In this document: piece by piece, positions 16,456 through 25,406 of the stretch
Layout: each line of letters begins with the position of its first letter
Position numbering within the stretch: the first letter of the stretch is position 1
NCBI RefSeq assembly: GCF_000166135.1
Contig: NC_014666.1
Coordinates: 3,348,001-3,412,000 of the forward strand
DNA: 64,000 nt
Direction of reading: 5' to 3'
From: Pseudofrankia inefficax
GTDB lineage: Bacteria > Actinomycetota > Actinomycetes > Frankiales > Frankiaceae
Translations under genes and position numbers: made by a program
The notes under the pieces: generated by a model
What the model was told of the DNA's origin: nothing
What the model saw: the letters and a program-made list of their open reading frames with translations, nothing else
Database searches by the model: none

Positions 16456-17735
16456 GCGCGGACAGGACCGAGCCGGTCGAGGAGTTCCGGCTGCGCGCGC
16501 GGGACTGGCTGGCGCGGAACATGCCGCCGGCCGAGGCCGAGGGCTTCGCCGGACGTCGAGCGTCCCGCGGCGATGAGGAGCAGCTCGCGGAGGTCGCCGA
16601 GGAGCGACGCCTGCAGCGGCTGCTCTGGGACGGTGGGCTCGCGGGCATCTGTTTCCCGCGTGAGTACGGCGGCCTCGGGCTGACCCCCGCGCATGCCGCC
16701 GCGTTCAACGAGGAGATCGTCGGCTACCGCTACCCGCGCCGGCTCCAGGTGCCGACGACCACGCCGTGCGCCGCGGTCATCCTGGAGTTCGGTACCCACG
16801 AGCAGCGGCTCGCGCATCTCCCGGCGATCCTCAAGGGCGAGGAACTGTGGATGCAGTTCCTGTCCGAGCCCGGATCGGGGTCGGACGTCGCCGGGGCGCA
16901 GACGAGCGCGGTGCGCGACGGTGACGACTGGGTCCTCAACGGTTCGAAGATCTGGACCACGGGTGCCTGGTGGTCGGACTGGGGCCTGTGCCTGGCCCGC
17001 ACCAACTGGGATGTTCCGAAGCATCGCGGGCTCACGGTCTTCATGCTGCCGATCCACCAGGCCGGCATCGAGATCTCCCGCATCGAGATGCTCGACGGCA
17101 GTCAGGAGTTCTGCCAGGAGTTCCTGACCGACGTCCGGGTGCCGGACAGCGCCCGCGTCGGCGAGGTCGACCAGGGCTGGACCGTCGTGACGCGCTGGCT
17201 GTTCCACGAGCGCAGCTTCACGTCGTCGCCGCTGACGATCCGCCCGGTGCGGGGCGCCGAGATGGCGCAGGGCGAGTCCGGTGCCAGTCTTCATCAGCTG
17301 GCGCGGCGGGCTGGCCGGCTCGGCGAACCGGGCGTCGCGGAACTGCTCGGTGAGGGGCATGCCCTCCGGGTCGCGATGGCCGAGCTCGACCGGCGGCTGC
17401 AGGCGACCATCGCGGGTGGGACGGCGTCGGATCAGCTCGCCTCGGTCGGGCGCCTCATGCACGGGGTGGTCGAGCCCCGGCTCCTGACGATCGCCTTCGA
17501 GCTCGCCGGCCCGCGTGCCGTGGCGTGGGACGACGAGGAGGAGCTGTTCGGCAACCGGGGCACCGGTTATCTGTTGCGCCAGATCTACAGCATCGGTGGG
17601 GGCACGACCGAAATGGCAAGAAACGTGGTCAGCGAGCGAGTCCTCGGAATGCCCCGAGAGCGCACGCTTGACCGGGACGTGCCGTTCCGCGACGTACGGC
17701 ACTCGCCGTCTGCCCGCCAGCGGCCGGCCGGCTGA
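16452..17735 (+). CDS. Acyl-CoA dehydrogenase, alpha-type subunit of a pair
   Basis: 427 residues from the ATG at 16452 (MSADRTEPVEEFRLRARDWL). The mid-domain shows LSEPGSGSDVAGAQTSAVRD and LNGSKIWTTGAWWSDWGLC, the flavin/substrate region of FadE proteins. The C-terminus has IYSIGGGTTEMARNVVSERV, then LGMPRE. The catalytic base in the usual YEGT place is not obvious, as in heterotetrameric relatives where only one subunit carries it. It is the last gene of the 9548-17735 operon. It should work with the preceding FadE to dehydrogenate the pathway's acyl-CoA and pass electrons to ETF. Confidence 0.92.
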   Translation: MSADRTEPVEEFRLRARDWLARNMPPAEAEGFAGRRASRGDEEQLAEVAEERRLQRLLWDGGLAGICFPREYGGLGLTPAHAAAFNEEIVGYRYPRRLQVPTTTPCAAVILEFGTHEQRLAHLPAILKGEELWMQFLSEPGSGSDVAGAQTSAVRDGDDWVLNGSKIWTTGAWWSDWGLCLARTNWDVPKHRGLTVFMLPIHQAGIEISRIEMLDGSQEFCQEFLTDVRVPDSARVGEVDQGWTVVTRWLFHERSFTSSPLTIRPVRGAEMAQGESGASLHQLARRAGRLGEPGVAELLGEGHALRVAMAELDRRLQATIAGGTASDQLASVGRLMHGVVEPRLLTIAFELAGPRAVAWDDEEELFGNRGTGYLLRQIYSIGGGTTEMARNVVSERVLGMPRERTLDRDVPFRDVRHSPSARQRPAG

Positions 17736-17986
17736 GCCGGGCCGCGTCGGGTTTTGGCGCGGAAGCGCGTTGCGGAGGCGAGGTGTAACCCGGATCGCGA
17801 TATCCGCCTATATCGAGCGACATCGGCGTAAATTCTTGTCGTCGCCTTCCGTCCGTGACCAGATCTCATGGACTGTCTCTGAAATGCGCCGGGTACATTC
17901 AAAAGTATCCGTAGTCGCGGGACGGCTTCGCCGCAACGGGTTGATCGACATGGCTGCCCGAGACGCTCTCGCGGTGGAGGGGGCGC

Positions 17987-19591
17987 ATGTTTGGCGTGGC
18001 CGGAACGTCGAGACCGGATGGCTGCGACCTGGACACGGTCGCCGCCTCCCCTCGGCGACTGCGGATCGCGGTCTGCTGTGCCGTGCCCCTCGTCGCGCTG
18101 GTGACGCTGGCCGCTGGGCTGTCCGGCGGGCGTGCGCAGACGTACGTCATCGGGACGAGCCAGACTGTCGCGCTGACGTTCACCGCGACCGTCGCGGCCT
18201 GGTTCGGCAGCCGGGCGCACGGCGCGGGACGCCGATGGCGCCTGTGCCTCGCCACGGGAGCCCTCATCACGGCGGTGTACAGCGGCCTCGTCTTCTACCG
18301 CATTGCCGCAGGCGCCGACATCGCCGCCTCCGGGCTCTCCGCGGGCATCATGTCCATGGTGGCCTCCGTCTTCTTCGTGGGCGCCCTGGTGACTCTTCCG
18401 ACCGAGCGCTCGGATGCGATCTCCGCGCGGCTGTACGGCGTCGGTCGACCATCGCACCTGGTGCTGGTGCTCGACGGGCTGCTGATCTCGGGGTCCATCT
18501 TTCTGCTGCTCTGGTCGACGACGTTGCGGGCGGCGCTGTCCGCGCAGGGCTCGCACCGGGCTGAGGCCGCCAGCTCGATCCTGGAGACGGTCTGCGGTCT
18601 GGTCATGCTGTCGGTCGTGTTGATGATCGCCGAATTTCGACGCCCGGTTAACCACCGGGCACTGGCGTTGGCCTTCCTCGCCCTGATCGCGTATCAGGTC
18701 TCCGATGCCGCACTCATCTACCGCGCGCTCACCGGTGAGGTCGCCTACACGACGCTGGTTACCTTCACCACGATCACAGGATCGCTGCTGCTGGCTCTCG
18801 CGGTGTGCGTCCCGCCCGGCCCCAGCGCGGGTCGCGGGCGCTTCGGGCGGCGCGAGCGGGCCAGGATGTGGGCCCAGATCCTGCTGCCGTACGTGCCGTT
18901 GACCGCGGTGACGGTGTTGACGGCGGTGCGCGTCATCGAGCAGGACCCGTTCGGATTCATCGAGATAGGAGTCGGCGTCGGACTGGTGTTCCTCGTGACC
19001 GCTCGTCAGCTGGTCACGATCGTGCAGAACGTCCGGCTACTGACGGCTTTCGACGAGCGCGGGCGGCTGCTGCACCATCAGGCGAACCATGACGCACTGA
19101 CGGGCTTGGCCAACCGGAAACTCTTCCTTGAGCGACTCGCGGTCGCCGGCCAGCGACACGGCGAACGGATGGCGTTGCTGTTCTGCGATCTCGACGGATT
19201 CAAGCGGGTGAACGATGTCTACGGTCACAAGGCAGGCGACGCGGTTCTGCGGGTGACCTCGGCCCGGCTGCTCGGCTGCATCCGCGAGCAGGACCTCGCG
19301 GCCCGGCTCGGTGGGGACGAGTTCGCGGTGCTGCTCGATGGCGCCGGCCGTGAGGAGGCTGGCCAGGCGGCCGGGCGGATCGTGGGCGCCATGCGCCGTC
19401 CCGTCCATGTCGAGTCGAGGGACTATCTCATCGGGATCAGCGTAGGAGCGGCGGTCGTGGACCCTGCCGGGCCGACCGACGTCGAGGCCTTGGTCCACCG
19501 GGCGGATGCCGCGATGTACAGGGCGAAGCGCGCGGGCAAGAGCTGCTTCGCCATCGCCGGCGCGGACGTCGCCTGCGCGATCCCGTCCTGA
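17987..19591 (+). CDS. Membrane-bound GGDEF diguanylate cyclase
   Basis: 534 residues. Residues about 28-345 hold roughly ten hydrophobic segments, forming an integral membrane sensor. A short linker with HHQANHDALTGLANRKLF starts the GGDEF domain (about 363-525). The active-site GGDEF is intact at 442-446, and the inhibitory I-site RxxD (REQD, 433-436) stands five residues before it. It should make c-di-GMP in response to a membrane signal, with product feedback. No EAL domain. It begins 250 bases after the acyl-CoA operon and has no same-strand partner, so it is probably a separate unit. The sensed signal is unknown. Confidence 0.93.
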   Translation: MFGVAGTSRPDGCDLDTVAASPRRLRIAVCCAVPLVALVTLAAGLSGGRAQTYVIGTSQTVALTFTATVAAWFGSRAHGAGRRWRLCLATGALITAVYSGLVFYRIAAGADIAASGLSAGIMSMVASVFFVGALVTLPTERSDAISARLYGVGRPSHLVLVLDGLLISGSIFLLLWSTTLRAALSAQGSHRAEAASSILETVCGLVMLSVVLMIAEFRRPVNHRALALAFLALIAYQVSDAALIYRALTGEVAYTTLVTFTTITGSLLLALAVCVPPGPSAGRGRFGRRERARMWAQILLPYVPLTAVTVLTAVRVIEQDPFGFIEIGVGVGLVFLVTARQLVTIVQNVRLLTAFDERGRLLHHQANHDALTGLANRKLFLERLAVAGQRHGERMALLFCDLDGFKRVNDVYGHKAGDAVLRVTSARLLGCIREQDLAARLGGDEFAVLLDGAGREEAGQAAGRIVGAMRRPVHVESRDYLIGISVGAAVVDPAGPTDVEALVHRADAAMYRAKRAGKSCFAIAGADVACAIPS

Positions 19592-19671
19592 CCGGACCCC
19601 GCCGTGGCCTCACCGGTCTGGCCAGCACGCGGCGCCGTGCCGCATGCTGATCGTCGTCGGCGCCAACCATC

Positions 19672-19724
19672 TTGACCGATCTCGCGCGAGCATCGTAAAG
19701 TAAGTCTCACGCCTTATAACGATG
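19672..19724 (+). promoter_or_regulatory. Promoter with nested inverted repeats before the 97-aa gene
   Basis: TTGACC (19672-19677), an 18-base spacer and TAAAGT (19696-19701) followed by AAG. An outer inverted repeat CATCGT (19691-19696) / ACGATG (19719-19724) encloses an inner TAAG-N8-CTTA (19701-19716). Placement over the -10 and start region fits a repressor site. Confidence 0.5.
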
Positions 19725-19845
19725 ATTGGTGCGACCCGGCCGCGACGCGGCGTTCGTCGTCGTCGGGCCGCGGGTCTGACGGGCCGCAGGCCAGGCCCGC
19801 TCGCGGTCGGAGGCCCGGGCGGCTGTGGGAGGGATCGGGACAGGC

Positions 19846-20139
19846 ATGAAGGCAGGCAGTCGTCTCCGCGCGTCGAACTCGGCGTGCGAGGTCGTTGTGG
19901 TCAGGGCCCCGGCGAGGGCGGAGGGCCTCCTGTGCGCCGGCGTGGAGATGGTGTCCGACGGCGTCGTGCCCGCCGGAGCTCCGGTGAGCGCCGGCCCGCG
20001 CATCGAGCTGGGAAAACGGTACGTCGACAGGTCCGCGGCGCTTGAGGTGCTGTGCACGAAGCCGGGCTTCGGCCCCCTGGTCTTCGGCGGCGAGGAGCTG
20101 ACCTTGAAGTCGGCGAAGCCGCTCCCGGCGTCCGACTGA
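19846..20139 (+). CDS. Small conserved-looking protein, unknown function
   Basis: 97 residues from the ATG at 19846, with a GGGAGGGA-type ribosome site about 15-20 bases upstream. It starts MKAGSRLRASNSACEVVVVR and ends LELTLKSAKPLPASD-like (GEELTLKSAKPLPASD). I recall similar small proteins in actinobacterial acyl-CoA catabolic loci, with the same KAGSR start, two Cys (one in LLCAGVEM, one in LEVLCTKPGFG) and the KPLPASD end, but no reaction is known to me. The two or three Cys could bind a metal or form a rubredoxin-like fold. It has its own promoter and stands alone. Confidence 0.7.
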   Translation: MKAGSRLRASNSACEVVVVRAPARAEGLLCAGVEMVSDGVVPAGAPVSAGPRIELGKRYVDRSAALEVLCTKPGFGPLVFGGEELTLKSAKPLPASD

Positions 20140-20451
20140 CACGCAATTGAGCTTGTAAGCTTATTTTTTGCTCTGTCAGGCACTTCTGCCTGGACACATC
20201 GCTCGCTCGGCTCGAAGCCCGCCCGGCATTCGAAAGCCTTCATGCCGCTGGCTTCGGGCCGGCCGTCCGCGAGCGGATCGTCCGCGCGAACAGCGGCTTC
20301 ATGCCGCGTGGATTCTCCGCCTTCCCGCTGATGGGGATTCCCGCGGCTCACGCGTGGCGGCCGTCACGTCATCGCGAGCCGCGGGACATCGAGCGACCTC
20401 ACTCGACCGAGCCGCGTTTACGACTGTCGCGCTTAAATCGTAGCGTTCCCG
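20140..20451. other. Intergenic; small palindrome and possible gene remnant
   Basis: An inverted repeat, AGCTT-GT-AAGCT, lies at 20150-20161, followed by TTATTTTTT. One plus-strand frame from about 20170 to 20345 reads gene-like (DTSLARLEARPAFESLH, then ERIVRANSGFMPRGFSAFPL) but has no start and drifts into noise. It may be the tail of a lost gene; the LEARPAF phrase recalls glutathione-transferase C-termini, which is weak evidence. Confidence 0.35.
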
Positions 20452-21144
20452 TCACGCCGGGTGGAGGCCGTTGGGCGGTGCCTCGAGACCCGCGGTGAGG
20501 AAACGGACGAGGTCCTCGATCAGATCGGGCAGGGGACCGGGCAGCGAGCCTGCCTGCATGGCGCTCTGATACCTGGCCAGCGTGTGTACCGCGCTGGTCA
20601 TCATGACCACCCAGCGTTCCTGGATGATGTCGTCGGGATAGTCGGGGAGCAGGCGGCGGAGCATCGCGGTGAAGGTGAAAGTCGTGCCGCCGACCGACAG
20701 GCCCTCAAAACCCACGTAGCCGCCGCGCTCAATGACATACCGCGACAGAAAGGCCAGGTAGTAGTTGTCTCGCTCCAAGTGGCAGGCGAACGAGCGGACG
20801 AACGCCTTGACCAGGTCGTAGACCCGCGGTGGGCGCCCGCCGGCCATCAGCTCCGCCAGGAGCTCGGCCCGCATATGCTCGCTGGCCTGGGCGCGGTAGG
20901 CCGTGATCTCGCGGAGCAGGTTCTCCCGGTCCTGGAAGTGATACTGGACGGCGACGTTGTTCTTCTGGCCGGCCGCGACGCCGATGTCGCGTAGCGCCAC
21001 CGCCGAGATCCCGCGCTCGGCGAACAGCTGCTCCGCCGTCATCAAGATCCGCAGCCGGGTAGCGTCGCCCCGGGAGTTGGGCCGGTCACGACCAGTCGAT
21101 CTTGGCGATTGCTCTGTCGGTCGCCTGCCGGATGTCACCGCCAC
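20452..21144 (-). CDS. TetR-family regulator
   Basis: 230 residues if GTG 21144 is used. The DNA-binding domain is at about 27-75: LRILMTAEQLFAERGISAVA, then LRDIGVAAGQKNNVAVQYHF. The C-terminal ligand domain is about 150 residues. A -10-like TATAGA on the minus strand at 21152-21147 ends only three bases before the GTG at 21144. The GTG at 21138 may therefore be the real, leaderless start. Two GAGTACCG direct repeats (21153-21160, 21179-21186) flank the promoter and may be its own operator. It lies downstream of, and on the same strand as, the formaldehyde dehydrogenase pair, but with its own promoter. Confidence 0.88.
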   Translation of the reverse strand: MAVTSGRRPTEQSPRSTGRDRPNSRGDATRLRILMTAEQLFAERGISAVALRDIGVAAGQKNNVAVQYHFQDRENLLREITAYRAQASEHMRAELLAELMAGGRPPRVYDLVKAFVRSFACHLERDNYYLAFLSRYVIERGGYVGFEGLSVGGTTFTFTAMLRRLLPDYPDDIIQERWVVMMTSAVHTLARYQSAMQAGSLPGPLPDLIEDLVRFLTAGLEAPPNGLHPA

Positions 21145-21146
21145 GT

Positions 21147-21186
21147 TCTATAGAGTACCGATCGCCGATTGCGATGGTGAGTACCG
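21147..21186 (-). promoter_or_regulatory. TetR gene promoter with direct repeats
   Basis: On the minus strand, TATAGA (21152-21147) can serve as -10. The 8-base word GAGTACCG (plus strand) occurs at 21153-21160 and again at 21179-21186, a 26-base period. It is a candidate autoregulatory site. No good -35 is seen. Confidence 0.35.
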
Positions 21187-21387
21187 CCCCTCACATCGCG
21201 CGTCCCGAACCGTTCCGGATTCGCGGGCGCGAGAAATCTACAGTCCCCCGACGCCAGGCGTCGGGGAGATGGATTGTGGCGTGGCGGGCTCGGGTCCTGG
21301 AGAGTTAGGCAGCCGTCGCGACTGTGTTGCCGAGTTAGTGGCGGAGCGCCTCGTCGTGGGCCTCGCGGGCTGGTCCGCGGGACGAGC

Positions 21388-22029
21388 TCAGCGGCCCCGC
21401 GCAATCCAGGCCTGCAGGTGGGGTGCCTCGGCGTCGATCGTGGTGTCCGGGCCGTGGCCGGTATGCACGGCGGTGCCGGGTGGCAGGGTGAGAAGCTTCT
21501 TCTCGATCGACGTGATGATGGTCGGGAAGTCGGAGAAGGACCGGCCGGTGGCGCCGGGGCCACCGGCGAAGAGCGTGTCGCCGCTGAACAGCACGCCCAG
21601 CTCGGCGCTGTGGAAGCAGCAGGCGCCGGGCGCGTGGCCGGGGGTGTGCAGAACCCGCAGGCTGGTCCCGGCGACGTCGAGCTGCTGGCCGTCCCGCAGC
21701 GGCCCGTCCGGCCGGCGGTCGGGGTGCGTCAGCTCCCAGACCGGCAGGTCGTCGGGATGCAGCAGTACCGGCGCCTGGGTGGCGGCGGCCAGCCGTGGCG
21801 CGACCCGGACGTGATCGTCGTGGGCGTGCGTGGCCAGGATCGCGACCACCTCGCGGCCGCCGACCAGGTCGAGGATGGCCTGGACGTCGTGAGGGGCGTC
21901 GATGATGACGACCTCGTGGTCGTCACCGAGAACCCAGACGTTGTTGTCGACCTGGAAGGTCTCGCCGTCGAGGGAGAACGTGCCAGAGGTGACCGTGCAC
22001 TCGACGCGGGTGTGTGCGGGACGGCTCAC
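21388..22029 (-). CDS. MBL-fold hydrolase, partner of mycothiol formaldehyde dehydrogenase
   Basis: 213 residues from the GTG at 22029, which overlaps the dehydrogenase stop (GTGA). Metallo-beta-lactamase ligands are all present: HAHDDH at 68-73, His132 (TPGH), Asp151 (SGDTLF) and His192 (TGHGP). The glyoxalase II-like size and the fixed pairing with an MscR-type dehydrogenase match the mycobacterial neighbours Rv2259-Rv2260. By analogy it may hydrolyse S-formyl-mycothiol to formate and mycothiol, completing formaldehyde oxidation. The hydrolase role is inference from that conserved pairing. Confidence 0.88.
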   Translation of the reverse strand: MSRPAHTRVECTVTSGTFSLDGETFQVDNNVWVLGDDHEVVIIDAPHDVQAILDLVGGREVVAILATHAHDDHVRVAPRLAAATQAPVLLHPDDLPVWELTHPDRRPDGPLRDGQQLDVAGTSLRVLHTPGHAPGACCFHSAELGVLFSGDTLFAGGPGATGRSFSDFPTIITSIEKKLLTLPPGTAVHTGHGPDTTIDAEAPHLQAWIARGR

Positions 22030-23108
22030 AGGATGACCACGGATCGCAGGACGTCGCCCGCGTGCATCCTGCCGAAGGCGGCCTCGACGTCGTCGAGCGG
22101 GATCTGCTCGGAGACGAAGGCGTCGAGGTCGAGCCGCCCCTGCAGGTAGAGGTCGATGAGCAGCGGGAAGTCGCGGGACGGAAGGCAGTCGCCGTACCAG
22201 GACGACGTGAGCGCCCCGCCGCGGCCGAAGACGTCCAGCAGCGGCAGTTCCAGGGTCATCTCCGGGGTGGGGACGCCGACCAGGACGACGGTGCCGGCCA
22301 GGTCCCGGGCATAGAACGCCTGCCGGTAGGTCTCGGGACGCCCGACCGCGTCGATGACGACATCCGCGCCGAACCCGCCGGTGAGCTCCCGGATGGCCTC
22401 GACCGGATCGGTCTCCCCGGCGTTGACCGTGTGGGTGGCGCCGAGGCCTCGGGCCCACTCCAGCTTGCGGGGGTCGGTGTCGACCGCGATGATCCGCGCC
22501 GCGCCGGCGAGCCGGGCTCCGGCGACGGCGCCGTCCCCGACGCCGCCGCAGCCGATCACCGCCACGGAGTCGCCGCGGCCCACGTGCCCGGTGTTCACCG
22601 CGGCCCCGATGCCGGCCATCACGCCGCAGCCGAGCAGGCCGGCCACCGCGGGGCGCGCGGCCGGGTCGACCTTGGTGCACTGGCCCGCGTGCACCAGCGT
22701 CTTGTCGGCGAACGCGCCGATGCCCAGCGCGGGCGTCAGCGGGGTTCCGTCGGCCAGGGTCATCGCCTGGGCGGCGTTGTGGGTGTTGAAGCAGTACCAG
22801 GGCCGGCCGCGCAGACAGGCCCGGCAGGCACCGCACACAGCTCGCCAGTTCAGCACCACGAAGTCGCCGGGCGCCACGTCGGTGACGCCGGATCCGACCG
22901 ACTCCACGACGCCGGCCGCCTCGTGCCCGAGCAGGAACGGGAAGTCGTCGGAGATGCCGCCCTCGCGGTAGTGGAGGTCCGTGTGGCAGACCCCGCAGGC
23001 CCGCACGCTGACCACCGCCTCACCCGGCCCCGGGTCCGGCACCAGCACGGACGTCACCTCGACGGGCGCGCCCTTTCCGCGCGCGACCACTCCGCGGACC
23101 TCCTGCAC
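22026..23108 (-). CDS. mscR: S-(hydroxymethyl)mycothiol dehydrogenase (zinc alcohol dehydrogenase)
   Basis: 360 residues from the GTG at 23108, chosen for the strong AGGAGG six bases upstream. Catalytic zinc ligands: Cys41 (ACGVCHTD), His62-Glu63 (GHE) and a later Cys (GLLGCGVM). Structural zinc: Cys92, 95, 98 and 106 ([15 protein letters not shown]). The NAD fold has VIGCGGVG. The sequence resembles mycothiol-dependent formaldehyde dehydrogenase/nitrosothiol reductase rather than plain alcohol dehydrogenase, and the coupled MBL hydrolase supports this. Role: NAD-linked oxidation of the formaldehyde-mycothiol adduct, probably clearing formaldehyde from demethylation or a one-carbon leaving group. 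Other alcohol substrates remain possible. Confidence 0.85.
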   Translation of the reverse strand: MQEVRGVVARGKGAPVEVTSVLVPDPGPGEAVVSVRACGVCHTDLHYREGGISDDFPFLLGHEAAGVVESVGSGVTDVAPGDFVVLNWRAVCGACRACLRGRPWYCFNTHNAAQAMTLADGTPLTPALGIGAFADKTLVHAGQCTKVDPAARPAVAGLLGCGVMAGIGAAVNTGHVGRGDSVAVIGCGGVGDGAVAGARLAGAARIIAVDTDPRKLEWARGLGATHTVNAGETDPVEAIRELTGGFGADVVIDAVGRPETYRQAFYARDLAGTVVLVGVPTPEMTLELPLLDVFGRGGALTSSWYGDCLPSRDFPLLIDLYLQGRLDLDAFVSEQIPLDDVEAAFGRMHAGDVLRSVVIL

Positions 23109-23368
23109 GTCTGTCCTCCTTCGGCTTCCCTCGACGATGGGCGCCACCGGCCGGCGCCTCAAGGCGCCGATTAAGGCGATGTCCGCAATAGTTGTCCAGC
23201 GACACCGCGCTGTCCACCCCGGCGCCCAGGTCGGTCCGCATCCCCTCGGGTGGGCCGCCGTCGGCATCCCGCGGTCGGTCGAGGCCTGCGCCGGGGCCTA
23301 CGGCCCTCCTGCCAGGCCTGATACCGCAGGAGGAAGTCAGTGGTCGCCGCCGCGTCCGATCTTGAGGG

Positions 23369-23390
23369 CCAGCGAGGTCGACCTCGCTGG
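23369..23390. repeat. Perfect 22-bp palindrome
   Basis: The half-site CCAGCGAGGTC is followed directly by its exact complement GACCTCGCTGG, with no spacer. The centre is GTCGAC. It lies about 260 bases upstream of the mscR start and 530 bases upstream of the amidohydrolase. It may be a dimer operator. Confidence 0.6.
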
Positions 23391-23754
23391 GCGGCGGGCC
23401 CCTGGGGCCTGCCTGCCCCACCGGGCCCCGGTAGCCGTCGCTTTTTGAGGCAAGATACTGAATACTGGTGACCTGGCGCTCGGATGGGCGAGGGGATGCC
23501 GCTCGGGCCTCGATGCCGAGGGGGTGGCTGTGCCGGCGTCGGTCGGTGGCGGCGGCCTGGGCCTTCCGGCATCTGATCGCCGTGCCGGGCCTGGCGCTGC
23601 CGGTCGGCGGCAGAGGTGGCTGGATAGTTAAGACATACGGATTAGTATGACCGTGGCTGGCCTGCCGACGACTCGTCGCAGATCGGTCGAAGGGCGGCTC
23701 ATCCGGTCATGATCGAGTGGTCGACTGATCCATTTGGTGGATCTCAACGAATAA

Positions 23755-23801
23755 TGCATCTAGCTCAAATATAGTAAGAGATGCAGGTCAGAGTGTTGAC
23801 A
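23755..23801 (+). promoter_or_regulatory. Control region of the amidohydrolase gene
   Basis: A perfect 7-bp inverted repeat TGCATCT (23755-23761) / AGATGCA (23779-23785) brackets TATAGT-AAGA (23770-23779), a -10-like word with the same AAG extension seen at other promoters here. A consensus -35, TTGACA, lies at 23796-23801, but only weak -10 words follow it (TACGAA at 17 bases). Which promoter is used cannot be decided. Confidence 0.4.
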
Positions 23802-23914
23802 GAATAGTCGATTTATGATACGAATGACTTATTGTGTAGAGGCTTGGGTGTGCCTCGGTTGGCGGTTTCGGAGATCACCCATTACCCGCACGTGGCAGGC
23901 AGGACGGAGACCCG

Positions 23915-25249
23915 ATGGACTACAACGACTACATCCTGGTCAGCGTGGATGATCACATCGTTGAGCCGGCTGACATGTGGGATGGCAGGCTGCCGAAGAA
24001 GTACCAGGACAAGGCGCCGAAGTTCACGAACCGTGCCGACGGCGCGGCGATCTGGATGTACGAGGGTCACGAGGTCGAGACCTGGGCCGTGAACGCGGTC
24101 GTCGGCCGGCCGCAGCACGAGTGGGGCTTCGAGCCGCAGTCGCTCGACGAGATGCGTCCCGGTTGTTACGACGTTCACGCGCGCGTCAAGGACATGAGCG
24201 CGAACGGCGAGTGGGCGGCGATGAACTTCTCGACGTTCGTCCAGTTCCCGGGCACCCTGTTCGCCGTCTTCGCGCACCGCGACCCCGAGCAGGCGACGGA
24301 GATGATCCGGGCCTACAACGACTGGCACATCGAGAGCTGGTGCGCGGCCTACCCCGACCGCTTCATCCCGCTCGCGCTGACGCCGGTGCACGACCCGGAC
24401 GCGATGGTCAAGGAGATCAAGCGGGTGGCGGACCTGGGCTGCCACACGGTCTCCTTCATGGGTGACCCGTATCCGTTCCCGTCGCTGTTCACCGATCACT
24501 GGGACAAGGTGTGGTCGGTCTGCCAGGACCTGGGCACCGTCGTCTCCATGCATCTGGGCGCCGGCGCGAGCGTGCACAACATGGTCGGCGAGGTCGAGGA
24601 CGCGCCCCCGCTGCCCGCGCCCGACCCGCCCCGTCGTGGCCTCGGCAACGTGAGCATCTCGGTCGAGCGGGGCATGCCGGGCGCGGTCGCGGCCGACCTG
24701 CTCAACTCGCACCTGTTCGAGCGTTTCCCCCGGTTGAGGATCGCGCTGTCCGAAGGCGGGATCGGCTGGATTCCGTACTTCCTGGAGCAGGCCGACCACC
24801 GGTACACACACCACGGACCGTGGACCGGAATGTCGTTTGGTGGCCGGCTGCCGAGCGAGATCTTCAAGGAGCACGTGTTCGGTTGCTTCATCGAGGACCG
24901 GGCGGGGATGGAGGCGCGCTCCCTGCTGAACATCGACATGATCGGGTGGGAGAGCGACTACCCGCACTCCGACGGCATCTGGCCGGATGCTCCCGAGCGG
25001 CTGGTGCCGGTGTTCGCGGGTGTGCCCGACGACGTCGTCAACAAGGTGACCTACCAGAACGCCTGCAAGTTCTTCCAGTTCGACCCGTTCACGCGGCGCA
25101 GGCCCGAGCAGTGCACCGTGGGGGCCCTACGGGCCGAGGTCGCCGACTGGGACGTGACGATCCAGTCCGGGTTCACCCACCGGCAGTCCGACGCGCTGGT
25201 GGCCAAGTACATGCACAACCGGATCTCGTCGATGGCGACCGCCGAGTAA
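23915..25249 (+). CDS. Amidohydrolase-2 family metal-dependent hydrolase/decarboxylase
   Basis: 444 residues, a TIM-barrel of the ACMSD/gamma-resorcylate decarboxylase type. The metal motif reads Asp12-x-His14 (SVDDHIVEP) in place of HxH. A mid-barrel His is in SMHLGAG, and the catalytic Asp348 is in ESDYPHSD. These enzymes hydrolyse C-C or C-N bonds or remove carboxyl groups from cyclic acids. It is closely similar in text to the protein at 44277 (shared VGRP or AGRP, RPGCYDVH.R, IRHFQYDPF-like end). It is followed by a thiolase-like gene and an LLM oxidoreductase. The substrate is unknown. Confidence 0.92.
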   Translation: MDYNDYILVSVDDHIVEPADMWDGRLPKKYQDKAPKFTNRADGAAIWMYEGHEVETWAVNAVVGRPQHEWGFEPQSLDEMRPGCYDVHARVKDMSANGEWAAMNFSTFVQFPGTLFAVFAHRDPEQATEMIRAYNDWHIESWCAAYPDRFIPLALTPVHDPDAMVKEIKRVADLGCHTVSFMGDPYPFPSLFTDHWDKVWSVCQDLGTVVSMHLGAGASVHNMVGEVEDAPPLPAPDPPRRGLGNVSISVERGMPGAVAADLLNSHLFERFPRLRIALSEGGIGWIPYFLEQADHRYTHHGPWTGMSFGGRLPSEIFKEHVFGCFIEDRAGMEARSLLNIDMIGWESDYPHSDGIWPDAPERLVPVFAGVPDDVVNKVTYQNACKFFQFDPFTRRRPEQCTVGALRAEVADWDVTIQSGFTHRQSDALVAKYMHNRISSMATAE

Positions 25250-25406
25250 CCACCGGCGCTCATGGCCGGCCGGGGCGCAGGTCCCCGCCGCCGACTCGTT
25301 CCGGGTTGGCGGCGGGCACCTCGGTCTGTCGAGGACCGACGCCGGCGCGGGCTCCAGTGAGACGGGCTTCGAAGCGGTTCGGGACCGAAGGGCGGCACGC
25401 GGAACG

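Larger units (their letters stand above)
23109..23914. other. 800-base intergenic region, AT-rich at right end
   Basis: Left part (23109-23460): no gene, but a perfect 22-bp palindrome at 23369-23390. Middle: GTTAAGACAT (23627-23636) and CATAC-N6-GTATG (23634-23649). Right part (23700-23880): markedly AT-rich with promoter-like words and an inverted repeat, presumably the control region of the amidohydrolase gene at 23915. Confidence 0.6.

Noticed and set aside
23171-23572. 134-codon minus-strand frame upstream of mscR
   Set aside because: Arg/Pro-rich with no domain and interrupted by the palindrome; treated as intergenic.
23647-23712. 21-codon ORF (MTVAGLPTTRRRSVEG...) just after TTAGTATG
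   Set aside because: No ribosome site, no conservation evidence, arginine-rich; likely chance.
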